Source: Cupriavidus laharis
GTDB taxonomy: Bacteria; Pseudomonadota; Gammaproteobacteria; Burkholderiales; Burkholderiaceae
Assembly: GCF_914271435.1 (NCBI RefSeq)
Contig: NZ_CAJZAI010000025.1
Location: 1-52,290, forward strand
Direction: 5' to 3'
Length of the DNA: 52,290 bases
Numbering within the stretch: the stretch's first letter is position 1; every line of letters begins with the position of its first letter. A program made the translations under genes and the position numbers. Shown here in pieces: positions 25,348-33,796 of the stretch. The notes under the pieces were generated by a model. That model had not been told where the DNA came from, did not search any database, and worked only from the letters and a program-made list of their open reading frames with translations.

Positions 25348-25377
25348 CTCCCCTCTCCCGCTTGCGGGAGAGGGGAG
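25348..25377. repeat. Perfect GC-rich hairpin (CTCTCCCGC-type element)
   Basis: A 13-bp perfect stem (CTCCCCTCTCCCG with CGGGAGAGGGGAG) around a 4-nt loop, 25 bp beyond the stop of the Bug gene. No U tract follows it on the minus strand. Similar elements occur as dispersed repeats in many GC-rich proteobacterial genomes, and it could also act as a terminator. Confidence 0.55.
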
Positions 25378-25402
25378 AAAACAAGCACCCGGTCTCCCTC
25401 AC

Positions 25403-26383
25403 CTAATCCGCCTTCACCCCTAGCGTCTTCGCCAGCGGAATCCACCGCGCACGCTCATCGCGCACGAACTGGCCGAAGGCCTCCGCCGAGCCCGGCATCG
25501 GTTGCGCGCCGATCGCGTGCAGCTTGTCCTGCAATTCCTGCTGCTGCAGCGCTTCGTTGATAGCTCGGTTCAGGCCAGCAATGGCCGCATCAGGCGTGCG
25601 CGCCGGCGCCACGACGCCGAACCATGCGCTGGCCTCCAGGCCCGGATAGCCCAGCTCCTGCATGGTGGGTACATCGGGCAGCAGCGGAAAGCGGCTGCGG
25701 TCCAGGATCGCCAGTGCATGCAGCTTGCCGCTCTTCGCCTGCTGCATGGATGAAGGCAAGGCATCGAACATCAGGTCGATGTTCTTGCCCATCAGGCTGA
25801 TGATGGCCGGCGCGCTGCCCGCGAATGGCACGTGCGTGACCTTGAAGCCGAGCGACGAAGCTGCGTATTCGCCGGCCAGGTGCGTGATATTGCCGCTGCT
25901 GGCCGAGCCCATGGTCAACTTGCCGGGCGACTGCTTGCCCAGGGCCACCAGGTCCTTGACCGACTTCACCTCCAGGTCCTGCCGCGTGACCAGCAGCAGC
26001 GGCGACTTGCCCATGCCCGCGACCGGCTTGAAGTCCTTGACCGGGTCGTACGGCAGCGTGGTGTAGAGCGCGCTGTTGATGACCAGCGGCGCGTTGGAAC
26101 CCACGAGAAAGGTCTTGCCGTCTGGCTCGGCCCGCGCCACGGCTTCGGCGGCGATGATGCCGCCCGCCCCGCCCTTGTTGTCCACCACGATGGGGGTGCC
26201 CAGCCTGACGCTCGCCTGCTGCGCCACGAGCCGCGTGATCTGGTCAGCCGCGCCGCCGGGTGGATATGGCACGACAAAGCGGATCGGCTGCGCGCGCGAT
26301 TGCGCGCCTGCGGGCATGGCCATGACGCCAAGAACGGCTGCCGCCATCGCGGCCGCCATGCGCAACGAAAATCTGGTCTTCAC
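25403..26383 (-). CDS. Bug/TctC-type binding protein, leftward arm of catabolic island
   Basis: A 326-residue periplasmic binding protein. It begins at a GTG (V-K-T-R-F-S-L-R) behind AGGAGGAGA and has a signal peptide ending at A-G-A-Q. Family motifs are I-R-F-V-V-P-Y-P-P-G-G-A-A-D, V-D-N-K-G-G-A-G-G and the F-A-G-S-A-P-A-I-I-S-L-M-G region. An open frame extends far upstream but overlaps the CoA-transferase gene and has no domain. It is 53 bp downstream of that gene and probably cotranscribed, so its ligand may be the acid activated by the transferase (inference). Confidence 0.92.
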   Translation of the reverse strand: MKTRFSLRMAAAMAAAVLGVMAMPAGAQSRAQPIRFVVPYPPGGAADQITRLVAQQASVRLGTPIVVDNKGGAGGIIAAEAVARAEPDGKTFLVGSNAPLVINSALYTTLPYDPVKDFKPVAGMGKSPLLLVTRQDLEVKSVKDLVALGKQSPGKLTMGSASSGNITHLAGEYAASSLGFKVTHVPFAGSAPAIISLMGKNIDLMFDALPSSMQQAKSGKLHALAILDRSRFPLLPDVPTMQELGYPGLEASAWFGVVAPARTPDAAIAGLNRAINEALQQQELQDKLHAIGAQPMPGSAEAFGQFVRDERARWIPLAKTLGVKAD

Positions 26384-26436
26384 TGCTGTCTCCTCCTGGT
26401 TGGTATATGTTTTTGCAGCGACTCCATCGACGGCTC

Positions 26437-27657
26437 CTACAACACGCCCTCCTTGCGCAACGCGGCAATACGCGTAGCGTCGTAGCCAAGTTCGCCGAGT
26501 ACCTCGTCGGTGTGCTCGCCGAGCGTCGGCGCGGAATGCTGGTAGGTGACTGGCGTGTCCGATAGCCGGATCGGGTTGGCCAGGCCGGGCGCCTTGACGC
26601 CGGCACTGTGCGGCAGGGAAAGCTGCATTTCGCGATGGCGCACCTGCGGGTCTTCGAATACCTGCTGCATGTTGTAGATCGGACCGCACGGCACGTTGGA
26701 CGCTTCCAGCAGATCGACCCATTCGGTCATCGTGCGCGCAAGCATGGCCTCGGCCACCTGCGGGATCAGCGCCTCGCGGTTTCGGTTGCGCTGCCCGGCC
26801 GTGGCAAAGCGCTCGTCCTCGGCAAGATCCGGCCGCCCGATCACCTTGCACAGCGCGCGGTACTGGCCGTCGTTGCCGACCGCGACGATGACGTCCCCTT
26901 CCTTGCAGCGGAACACCTGGTACGGGACCATGTTCGAATGCGCATTGCCCATGCGCTGCGGGATCTTGCCCGACAGGAAGTAGTTGATGGCCTGGTACGA
27001 GTTGATGGTCACCACGCAGTCCAGCAGCGCCATGTCGATGTACTGGCCCTCGCCGCTGACGTGGCGGTGCTCCAGCGCGGCCAGGATGGCCGTGGTCGCA
27101 TACATGCCGGTCAGCAGGTCGGTGATGGCGATGCCGGACTTGACCGGGCCGCCGCCGGGCTCGCCATCAGGCATGCCCGTAATGCTCATCAGGCCGCCCA
27201 TGCCCTGGAACACGAAGTCATAGCCGGGCAGTGCCGCATAGGGCCCGCTCTGGCCGAAGCCGGTGATCGAGCAGTACACCAGGCGCGGGTTGATGGCACG
27301 CAGGTCCTCGTAGCCCAGCCCGTAGCGCGCCAGCGTGCCGACCTTGTAGTTCTCGACCACCACGTCGGCCTCGCGCGCCAGGTCGCGGATGATGGCCTGG
27401 CCCGCGGGCGTGGCGATGTCCACGGTCACAGAGCGCTTGCCGCGGTTCGCACTGAGGAAGTAGGACGAATCGCGCGTCTCCTCCCCTTGCGCGTCGCGCA
27501 GGAACGGCGGGCCCCAGGCGCGCGTGTCGTCGCCGGCACCGGGGCGCTCGATCTTGATCACGTCCGCACCCATGTCGGCAAGATTCTGCGTCGCCCAGGG
27601 GCCGGCCAGCACGCGCGTGAGGTCAAGCACCCTGATGTGTCCGAGGGCCTTCTTCAT
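26437..27657 (-). CDS. CaiB/BaiF-type (class III) CoA-transferase
   Basis: A 406-residue formyl-CoA-transferase-family enzyme, moving CoA from a donor thioester to an organic acid. Markers are R-V-L-D-L-T-R-V-L-A-G-P-W-A-T-Q at the N-terminus, A-D-V-I-K-I-E-R-P-G, F-L-S-A-N-R-G-K-R-S, and the predicted catalytic Asp147 in P-G-Y-D-F-V-F-Q. Length is standard. The start at 27657 follows AGGAGACAC. It is first in a minus-strand pair with the Bug gene and diverges from a second Bug gene across the 30-bp inverted repeat. This family commonly starts degradation of dicarboxylic or aromatic acids; the substrate here is unknown. Confidence 0.93.
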   Translation of the reverse strand: MKKALGHIRVLDLTRVLAGPWATQNLADMGADVIKIERPGAGDDTRAWGPPFLRDAQGEETRDSSYFLSANRGKRSVTVDIATPAGQAIIRDLAREADVVVENYKVGTLARYGLGYEDLRAINPRLVYCSITGFGQSGPYAALPGYDFVFQGMGGLMSITGMPDGEPGGGPVKSGIAITDLLTGMYATTAILAALEHRHVSGEGQYIDMALLDCVVTINSYQAINYFLSGKIPQRMGNAHSNMVPYQVFRCKEGDVIVAVGNDGQYRALCKVIGRPDLAEDERFATAGQRNRNREALIPQVAEAMLARTMTEWVDLLEASNVPCGPIYNMQQVFEDPQVRHREMQLSLPHSAGVKAPGLANPIRLSDTPVTYQHSAPTLGEHTDEVLGELGYDATRIAALRKEGVL

Positions 27658-27745
27658 GTGTCTCCTTGCTGTTCTTGGTCTGTGCCGTCCGCAGCCTGTC
27701 CACGCGGACAACCGGAGTTCAGCTTAGGAGTGCGCGGTCATCGGT

Positions 27746-27812
27746 GTCCAATATTCATTTGTTGGCAAGTGATATCCGTGGAATATCACTTGCCAACAAA
27801 TGAATATTGGAC
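27746..27812. promoter_or_regulatory. Perfect 30-bp inverted repeat between divergent operons
   Basis: Bases 27746-27775 and 27783-27812 are exact reverse complements, separated by a 7-bp spacer. The arms are AT-rich in a GC-rich region. The element lies 88 bp from the CoA-transferase start and 74 bp from the Bug start, almost centrally. Each arm contains TTGGCA, and 16 bp further across the centre TATCAC, so by symmetry a similar -35/-10 pair faces each gene. It may be a dual operator-promoter, or a cruciform-forming element; this is inference. Confidence 0.75.
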
Positions 27813-27886
27813 GAAGCCATGCCGCTCCCCTTAGCCTTGGCGGCGCAGATGCATCGACAGTGCGCATTCGAACAAGAGGAGACAAC

Positions 27887-28867
27887 ATGCAGTCCATCAC
27901 CAGGCGCGTGCTCGCCATCGCGGGCGTTTCGCTCCTTGCCACGCTGGCGCTCCCGGCGGCGCCGGCCCGGGCCGAGTATCCGGAGAAGCCGATCAAGCTG
28001 GTCGTGTCGTTCCCGCCGGGCAGTGGCACTGACACCAATGCGCGCTACGTGGCGCGCAAGCTCGAAGAAAAGCTCGGCAAGCCGGTGGTGGTCGAGAACC
28101 GCCCCGGTGGCAACAGCTTCATCGCTGCGCAGGCGGTGGTCAGCGCCGAACCGGACGGCTACACGCTGCTGCTGGCCAGCAACTCGCCCGTCGCCACCAA
28201 CGTGGCCATGTTCCGCAAGCTGCCCTATGACCCGGTGCACGACCTCGCGCCCATTGCGCGGCTTGGCGCGGGCGCCATGGCGCTGGTGGTGCCTGCCGCA
28301 TCGTCCTATCGCGACGTGGCCGGGCTGGTCGACGCCGCGCGCCGCAACCCCGGCAAGCTCAACTACGGTGGCGGCAGCGCGTCCTACCAGATCGCCACCG
28401 AACTGTTCCTGACACGCGCCGGCGTCAAGGCCAACCATGTGCCGTACAAGGGTGCGGCGCCGGCGCTGACCGACGTGGCCGCCGGCCAGATCGACTTCGC
28501 ATTTGCCGACTACGGCGCCACGCTGCCGCTGCTGCAGGCTGGCAAGCTGCGCATCCTGGCCGTGACGAGCGACAAGCGCCTGGCCAGCCGCCCCGACACG
28601 CCCACGCTGCAGGAAAGCGGCTTTCCCGGCTACTTCATGGTGAACTGGACCGCCGCGTTCGCGCCGGCCCGCACGCCCAAGCCGGTGCTGCATAAACTGG
28701 AGCAGGCCATTGTCGAGATCTACAGCACGCGCGAGTCCGCCGAATTCCTCGCGCGCACCAACTGGGATGTCTTTGTCTCCGGCGCGGACGAACTGCGCCG
28801 CTTTCAGCTTGCGGATATCCGCCGCTGGTCGGACGCGGCCGAACAGGCCGGCATCCCGAAGCAATAA
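27887..28867 (+). CDS. Bug/TctC-type binding protein, rightward arm of catabolic island
   Basis: A 326-residue periplasmic binding protein starting behind AGAGGAGA. The signal peptide ends at A-R-A-E-Y, then P-I-K-L-V-V-S-F-P-P-G-S-G-T-D, E-N-R-P-G-G-N-S, and V-P-Y-K-G-A-A-P-A-L-T-D-V-A-A-G-Q. It is the first gene of the rightward operon, 37 bp before a crotonase gene, and diverges from the CoA-transferase. No membrane transport proteins of the TctAB type are in the cluster. Confidence 0.92.
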   Translation: MQSITRRVLAIAGVSLLATLALPAAPARAEYPEKPIKLVVSFPPGSGTDTNARYVARKLEEKLGKPVVVENRPGGNSFIAAQAVVSAEPDGYTLLLASNSPVATNVAMFRKLPYDPVHDLAPIARLGAGAMALVVPAASSYRDVAGLVDAARRNPGKLNYGGGSASYQIATELFLTRAGVKANHVPYKGAAPALTDVAAGQIDFAFADYGATLPLLQAGKLRILAVTSDKRLASRPDTPTLQESGFPGYFMVNWTAAFAPARTPKPVLHKLEQAIVEIYSTRESAEFLARTNWDVFVSGADELRRFQLADIRRWSDAAEQAGIPKQ

Positions 28868-28904
28868 CCAGTTTTCAGAACTTCAGAAACGGAGAGACCA
28901 CACC

Positions 28905-29702
28905 ATGGCTGACTTCCTTCGCTACGAGCAGCAGGGCCACATCGTCACCCTGACCATGAACGAGCCCGAGCGCCGCAACCCGCTGACCGGCAACACCGCC
29001 GTCGACGAATTCCTGGCGGCCATCGACCGCATCCATGGCGACCGCAGCGTGCGCGCCGTCATCATCACCGGCGCCGGCACCGCGTTCTCGTCGGGCGGCA
29101 ATATCCACGATATGGAACGCCAGGCCTCGGGCCAGGTGAGCGGCATGGAGATCCGCCAGGACTACCGCTGCGGCATCCAGCGCCTGCCGCTGGCCCTGTT
29201 CAACCTCGAAGTGCCGGTGATCGCCGCGGTCAACGGCGCGGCCATGGGCGCCGGGCTGGACCTGACCTGCATGTGCGACATCCGCATTGCGTCCGAACGC
29301 GCACAGTTCGCGGAATCGTTCGTGCGCCTGGGCATCATCCCCGGCGATGGCGGCGCATGGCTGCTGCCGCGCGTGATCGGTCTGTCGCGTGCCGCCGAAA
29401 TGATCTTCACCGGCGAGCCCATCAGCGCCCAGCAGGCGCTGGAGTGGAATCTGGTGTCGCGCGTGGTGCCGCCGGAGGAACTGCTGCCGGCAGCGAATGC
29501 GCTGGCTGAACGCATCGCCGTCAATCCGCCGCATGCCGTGCGCCTGGCCAAGCGGCTGATGCGCGAAGGCATGCAGACGCGGCTGGACACGCTGCTCGAG
29601 CTTTCCGCGGGCTTCCAGGCGCTGTCGCATCAGACCGCCGATCACCGCGAGGCAGTGCAGGCATTCCTGGAGAAGCGCAAACCGGTGTTCTCGGGGAACT
29701 GA
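28905..29702 (+). CDS. Enoyl-CoA hydratase/crotonase family protein 1
   Basis: A 265-residue crotonase. The oxyanion-hole segments are S-S-G-G-N-I-H-D-M and the G-A-A-M-G-A-G-L-D-L stretch. The E164-type residue is present in F-A-E-S-F-V-R-L-G-I-I-P-G-D-G-G. At the position of the other classical catalytic glutamate there is Asp (G-L-D-L), so a plain hydratase is not certain; isomerase or other crotonase chemistry is possible. The C-terminus E-K-R-K-P-V-F-S is family-typical. It follows a Bug gene by 37 bp behind GGAGAG and is convergent with the IclR regulator. Confidence 0.92.
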   Translation: MADFLRYEQQGHIVTLTMNEPERRNPLTGNTAVDEFLAAIDRIHGDRSVRAVIITGAGTAFSSGGNIHDMERQASGQVSGMEIRQDYRCGIQRLPLALFNLEVPVIAAVNGAAMGAGLDLTCMCDIRIASERAQFAESFVRLGIIPGDGGAWLLPRVIGLSRAAEMIFTGEPISAQQALEWNLVSRVVPPEELLPAANALAERIAVNPPHAVRLAKRLMREGMQTRLDTLLELSAGFQALSHQTADHREAVQAFLEKRKPVFSGN

Positions 29703-29789
29703 GGCCGATATATCACGAGGCGGCCCGCCCGCCTCGCCCTTCAGCGTGCTGCGCCCACGAGCGAGTGGATCGGTCAGCGGCGAACGGCG

Positions 29790-30614
29790 CTATCCCGCCG
29801 CCCCAAGCGAACCTTCAACGTTGCGCACCAGGCTGACCAGCCGCGGCCCGACGTCTTCGAACAGCTGCTTGCTCTGCTGGCTGAACACCGGCACCGATGC
29901 GGCGAACAGCCAGGCTTCGCCATCCCGGCGCGCACGCATCGGCACGGCAATCGCCTCGATTTCCCGATGCAGGTCGCGGTGGCCGCGGCAGAAGCCGTGC
30001 TCCTCCATGTCATGCACGGCCTCGGCCAGCCGACCCTGCAGCCACGTTTCCCGCTGCGGATCCGTGACACGCAGGTGTTCCAGGTAGGCGTTGCGTTCCG
30101 CCGCGCCCATCATCGACAGGTAGGCGCGCCCGGATGCCGTGCGCGACATCGACACGCGCGTGCCCACTTCCGGACGGAATACGCGGCTGCGGACGCCCTG
30201 CGCAATCTCCACATAGGTCAGCGTGTGCCCGTATCCGACCATGAGCTCCACCTGCCCCTCGATGTGGTCGGCCAACTCCTGCATCAGCGGGCGCGCAAGC
30301 TGCCGCACTGTCATGCGGGCCAGCGCCGGCGCGGCCAGGTTCACCAGTCCGACGCCCGGCACGTAGCGCGACAGGCGCTCCGAATAGTGCAGCAGGCCCA
30401 GCTCGCACAAGGTGTCGAGCAGGCGGAACAAGGTCGGCTTGGCCAGGCCGGTGCGTTCCATCAGCTCGCGGCTGCTGAGTTCCTGCACGGTCGGCGAAAA
30501 GCAATTGAGGATCGAAATGCCGCGCGCGAGCGCGCTGACAAGCCGGGCTTCGCCTTCGGAGTCGGCGCCGCCAGCAGTTGGCGCGGTTATCGATGTATGT
30601 GGATCATTAGCCAT
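29790..30614 (-). CDS. IclR-family transcriptional regulator
   Basis: A 274-residue IclR regulator. The N-terminal winged HTH is visible (L-S-S-R-E-L-M-E-R-T-G-L-A-K-P-T-L-F-R-L-L-D-T-L), followed by the effector domain with the T-A-S-G-R-A-Y-L-S segment and the G-F-C-R-G-H-R stretch. The start at 30614 gives a short natural N-terminus; upstream open frame lies in the AT-rich promoter. It is transcribed towards crotonase 1 and diverges from the thiolase operon. IclR proteins often bind acidic catabolites, so it likely controls the island. Candidate binding sites lie at 30631-30645, 30697-30707 and 30746-30760. Confidence 0.9.
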   Translation of the reverse strand: MANDPHTSITAPTAGGADSEGEARLVSALARGISILNCFSPTVQELSSRELMERTGLAKPTLFRLLDTLCELGLLHYSERLSRYVPGVGLVNLAAPALARMTVRQLARPLMQELADHIEGQVELMVGYGHTLTYVEIAQGVRSRVFRPEVGTRVSMSRTASGRAYLSMMGAAERNAYLEHLRVTDPQRETWLQGRLAEAVHDMEEHGFCRGHRDLHREIEAIAVPMRARRDGEAWLFAASVPVFSQQSKQLFEDVGPRLVSLVRNVEGSLGAAG

Positions 30615-30630
30615 ATAAACGTCTGAGTCT

Positions 30631-30760
30631 CGTATTTTTTGATACCAGCGTCTCGAAACCCGGATGTTGCCCTTCGTTTTTTCCGAAGTCAAATTCCGTA
30701 TTTTTGAGTTTACTTGTCGCAATTCCGACGCGAGAATCCCAAATCATCGTATCCGACGAT
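30631..30760. promoter_or_regulatory. Candidate IclR operators in AT-rich divergent promoter
   Basis: Between the IclR gene and the thiolase gene the DNA is AT-rich and holds repeated motifs. CGTATTTTTTGA at 30631-30642 recurs as CGTATTTTTGA at 30697-30707. The first is part of a GTAT-N6-ATAC dyad (30632-30645). A separate dyad ATCGT-N5-ACGAT lies at 30746-30760. These are plausible regulator sites; none is proven. Confidence 0.4.
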
Positions 30761-30842
30761 CAATTTTCGGCACCTAAGTCTCAATATCTGACTTGTCTGG
30801 CCTCTCGAATTCCGCAGCACTGATTTACAGGAGACAACCCCC

Positions 30843-32021
30843 ATGCAACAAGCCGTCATCGTTGACGCCATCCGCAGCCCGATGGGCCGCTCCAAGCCGG
30901 GTTCGGCTTTCACCGAACTGCATGCCACGGAACTGCTGGCCCAGGTACTCAAGGGACTGGTGGAGCGCAACAAGCTGGATCCGGGCCTGGTGGACGACGT
31001 CATCACGGGCTGCGTCACGCAGGCCGGCGAGCAGTCCGCCGGCCCGGGCCGCGTGGCCTGGCTGGCGGCGGGTTTCCCCGACCACGTGCCGGCCACCACT
31101 ATCGACCGCAAGTGCGGTTCCAGCCAGCAGGCCGTGCACTTCGCCGCGCAGGGCATCATGGCCGGCGCCTACGACATCGTCATCGCGTGCGGTATCGAGT
31201 CGATGAGCCGCGTGCCGATGGGCTCGGCGCGCATCGGCCAGAACCCCTATGGCCCGTCGATCGAGGCACGCTACGCACCGGGCCTGGTGTCGCAGGGCGT
31301 GGCGGCCGAGCTGGTGGCCGCGAAGTACGAACTGTCGCGCCAGAATATGGACAGCTACTCCGCCCGCTCGCACGAACTGGCCGCCGCCGCGCGCGAAGCC
31401 GGCGCCTTCCGCCGCGAGATCCTGCCGATCGTGACGCCCAACGGCGTGATCGAGCACGACGAGACCATCCGCCCCGGCACGTCGGTGGAAAAGCTCGGCA
31501 CGCTGCAGTCCCCGTTCCGCAATGACGAACTGAGCGCGCGCTTCCCGCAGATCGGCTGGAACGTGACGGCGGGCAACGCCTCGCAGATCAGCGACGGCGC
31601 CTCGGCCATGCTGCTGATGAGCGAGTCGGCTGCGCAGCGCCTTGGCCTGAAGCCGCGCGCACGTTTCGTGGCGTTCGACGTGTGCGGCGACGATCCGATG
31701 ATGATGCTGACCGCGCCGATCCCGGCCAGCCAGCGCGCCATCAAGAAGAGCGGCCTCAAGCTGGACCAGATCGACCACTACGAGATCAATGAAGCGTTTG
31801 CTTGCGTGCCGCTGGCCTGGCAGAAGGCGCTCGGTGCCGACGCGGCGCGCCTGAACCCACGTGGCGGCGCAATTGCGCTGGGCCACCCGCTCGGTGCATC
31901 GGGCGTGCGCCTGATGACCACCATGCTGCATGCGCTGGAAGACAGCGGCGGCCGCTATGGCCTGCAGTCGATGTGCGAGGCCGGCGGCATGGCCAACGCC
32001 ACGATCATCGAACGCCTGTAA
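30843..32021 (+). CDS. Thiolase (acetyl-CoA acyltransferase), FadA5-like
   Basis: A 392-residue thiolase with complete active site: Cys91 (D-R-K-C-G-S-S), His348 (G-H-P-L-G-A-S-G) and Cys378 (M-C-E-A-G-G-M). The stretch G-C-V-T-Q-A-G-E-Q-S and the D-R-K-C-G-S-S-Q-Q-A region resemble FadA5, the mycobacterial thiolase of steroid side-chain shortening, from memory rather than alignment. It probably cleaves a beta-ketoacyl-CoA. It starts behind an AGGAGA and is the first gene of an operon with a dehydrogenase and crotonase. Substrate is not deducible. Confidence 0.93.
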   Translation: MQQAVIVDAIRSPMGRSKPGSAFTELHATELLAQVLKGLVERNKLDPGLVDDVITGCVTQAGEQSAGPGRVAWLAAGFPDHVPATTIDRKCGSSQQAVHFAAQGIMAGAYDIVIACGIESMSRVPMGSARIGQNPYGPSIEARYAPGLVSQGVAAELVAAKYELSRQNMDSYSARSHELAAAAREAGAFRREILPIVTPNGVIEHDETIRPGTSVEKLGTLQSPFRNDELSARFPQIGWNVTAGNASQISDGASAMLLMSESAAQRLGLKPRARFVAFDVCGDDPMMMLTAPIPASQRAIKKSGLKLDQIDHYEINEAFACVPLAWQKALGADAARLNPRGGAIALGHPLGASGVRLMTTMLHALEDSGGRYGLQSMCEAGGMANATIIERL

Positions 32022-32106
32022 GGCCTGCGCACGGGCCGGGTTGCCGCCCGGTTCGTACCCGTATGTCGTATTTACCGAATCCCTGAATCAGAACTGGAGA
32101 CTCAAC

Positions 32107-32874
32107 ATGAAACTGACCGCAGATATGTCCGCAGTCGTCACGGGCGGCGCGTCCGGCCTGGGCCTGGCCACCGCACGCCGCCTCATCGAGCGTGGTGTGA
32201 GCGTGGTGATCGCCGACCTGTCCGAAGAACGTGGCAATGCCGCCGTGGACGAACTCGGCCCCAAGGCACGCTTCGTCAAGGCCGATGTCTGCGACACCGA
32301 TCAGATGAATGCCGTCTATGACGCGGCCGAGGCACTTGCCCCGCTGCGCGCGCTGGTGCACTGCGCCGGCCTGGGCGGCCCGGTGCGCGTGGTCGAGAAG
32401 GACGGCTCACCCGGTTCGCTGGAAAAGTACGAGTCGATCGTGCGCATCAACCTGATCGGCACGTTCAACGCGCTGCGCCTGGGTGCCGCACGCATGGCGA
32501 AGAATGAAATGGTGGATGGCGAGCGCGGCGCCTGCGTGCTGACCGCTTCGGTGGCTGCCTATGAAGGCCAGATCGGCCAGATTCCGTATGCGTCGGCCAA
32601 GGCCGGCATCGTCGGCATGACGCTGGTAGCCGCGCGCGACCTGGCACAGCGCGCCATCCGCGTCTGCACCATCGCCCCGGGGCTGTTCGACACGCCGCTG
32701 CTGGCCAAGCTGCCGGAAAACGTGCGTGCGTCGCTGGGCGCCATGGTTCCGCACCCGGCGCGCCTCGGTGCGCCGGACGAGTATGCCTCGACCGCCGTGC
32801 ACATCCTCGAGAACATCATGCTCAACGGCGAAACCATCCGCCTGGATGGCGCCATCCGCATGGCCCCGCGCTGA
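32107..32874 (+). CDS. Short-chain dehydrogenase, 3-hydroxyacyl-CoA type
   Basis: A 255-residue SDR. The NAD(H)-binding T-G-G-A-S-G-L-G is at residues 12-19, an N-x-G-type segment near 115, and the catalytic triad is S148, Y161 and K165 (Y-A-S-A-K). The C-terminal A-P-G-L-F-D-T-P-L-L and E-N-I-M-L-N-G-E pattern resembles type II 3-hydroxyacyl-CoA dehydrogenases (HSD10-like). With the neighbouring thiolase and crotonase it supplies the second oxidation step of a beta-oxidation cycle. It follows the thiolase by 85 bp. Confidence 0.92.
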   Translation: MKLTADMSAVVTGGASGLGLATARRLIERGVSVVIADLSEERGNAAVDELGPKARFVKADVCDTDQMNAVYDAAEALAPLRALVHCAGLGGPVRVVEKDGSPGSLEKYESIVRINLIGTFNALRLGAARMAKNEMVDGERGACVLTASVAAYEGQIGQIPYASAKAGIVGMTLVAARDLAQRAIRVCTIAPGLFDTPLLAKLPENVRASLGAMVPHPARLGAPDEYASTAVHILENIMLNGETIRLDGAIRMAPR

Positions 32875-32911
32875 GCTGCCGGTCTCTCCTCAAACGAACA
32901 CAAGGACAAGC

Positions 32912-33676
32912 ATGAGCGAAACGCTGCAACTCGAAACACGCGGCAATATCCTGCTGATTACGATGAACCGGCCCGAGGCGCGCAACGCCATGGACTTCGA
33001 GACCGCGACGGCAATGGCTGCCGCGCTCGACCAGTTCGAATCGCGCGACGACCTGAGCGTGGCCATCGTGACCGGCGCCGGCGGCACATTTTGCTCCGGC
33101 ATGGACCTGAAGGGCTTTCTGGCCGGCAAGCGCCCGAGCCTGCCGGGCCGTGGCTTTGGCGGCCTGACCGAAGCGCCGCCGCGCAAGGTGCTGATCGCCG
33201 CGGTAGAAGGCTATGCGCTGGCCGGCGGTTTTGAGATGGCGCTGGCCTGCGACCTGATCGTGGCGTCCAAGGCAGCCAAATTCGGCCTGCCCGAAGTCAA
33301 GCGCGGCCTGGTGGCTGCCGCCGGCGGCCTGATGCGCCTGCCGCGCCGGATCCCGTACCACATCGCCATGGAGTACGCGCTGACCGGCAATATGCTCGGC
33401 GCCGAGCAGGCGCATGCCTATGGCCTGGTCAACCGCCTGACGGAGCCGGGCCAGGCGCTCGAAGCCGCACTGGCGCTGGCCGAAGAAGTCGGCGCCAACG
33501 GCCCGATGGCCGTGGCGGTCAGCAAGCAGATCGTCAGCGAATCCGCCGACTGGCCGGCGGCCGAGATGTTCGAGCGCCAGCGCCCGATCGTCGCACCGGT
33601 GTTCTCGTCGGCCGATGCCCGCGAAGGCGCCGCCGCGTTCGCCGAGAAGCGCAAGCCGGTATGGACCGGCAAGTAA
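32912..33676 (+). CDS. Enoyl-CoA hydratase/crotonase family protein 2
   Basis: A 254-residue crotonase. The motif M-D-L-K-G-F-L-A and A-G-G-F-E-M-A-L-A-C-D-L-I-V-A-S carry the oxyanion hole and one glutamate; the other is in G-L-P-E-V-K-R-G. Both classical glutamates are therefore present, unlike crotonase 1. The C-terminal A-E-K-R-K-P-V-W-T-G-K is typical. It follows the dehydrogenase by 37 bp behind AAGGAC. It probably hydrates the enoyl-CoA of the pathway. Confidence 0.92.
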   Translation: MSETLQLETRGNILLITMNRPEARNAMDFETATAMAAALDQFESRDDLSVAIVTGAGGTFCSGMDLKGFLAGKRPSLPGRGFGGLTEAPPRKVLIAAVEGYALAGGFEMALACDLIVASKAAKFGLPEVKRGLVAAAGGLMRLPRRIPYHIAMEYALTGNMLGAEQAHAYGLVNRLTEPGQALEAALALAEEVGANGPMAVAVSKQIVSESADWPAAEMFERQRPIVAPVFSSADAREGAAAFAEKRKPVWTGK

Positions 33677-33796
33677 GGGGCATGAAGGGGTAAGCCCTTG
33701 CCTGTGCGGCCGGCCATTGCGTCGGCCGCATTGCCATCCACGCCGCGCAGCACCCACACACGACACCCACCACACAAAACCATGGAGGAGACACCC

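Larger units (their letters stand above)
25049..25402. other. Intergenic region with Bug remnant and hairpin
   Basis: Between the outer-membrane protein and the convergent Bug gene lie a Bug-type pseudogene (25109-25249) and a perfect GC-rich hairpin (25348-25377). I see nothing else that looks coding. Confidence 0.5.

Noticed and set aside
25348..25377. Intrinsic terminator
   Set aside because: The stem is perfect but no U tract follows on either strand; listed instead as a hairpin element with uncertain role.
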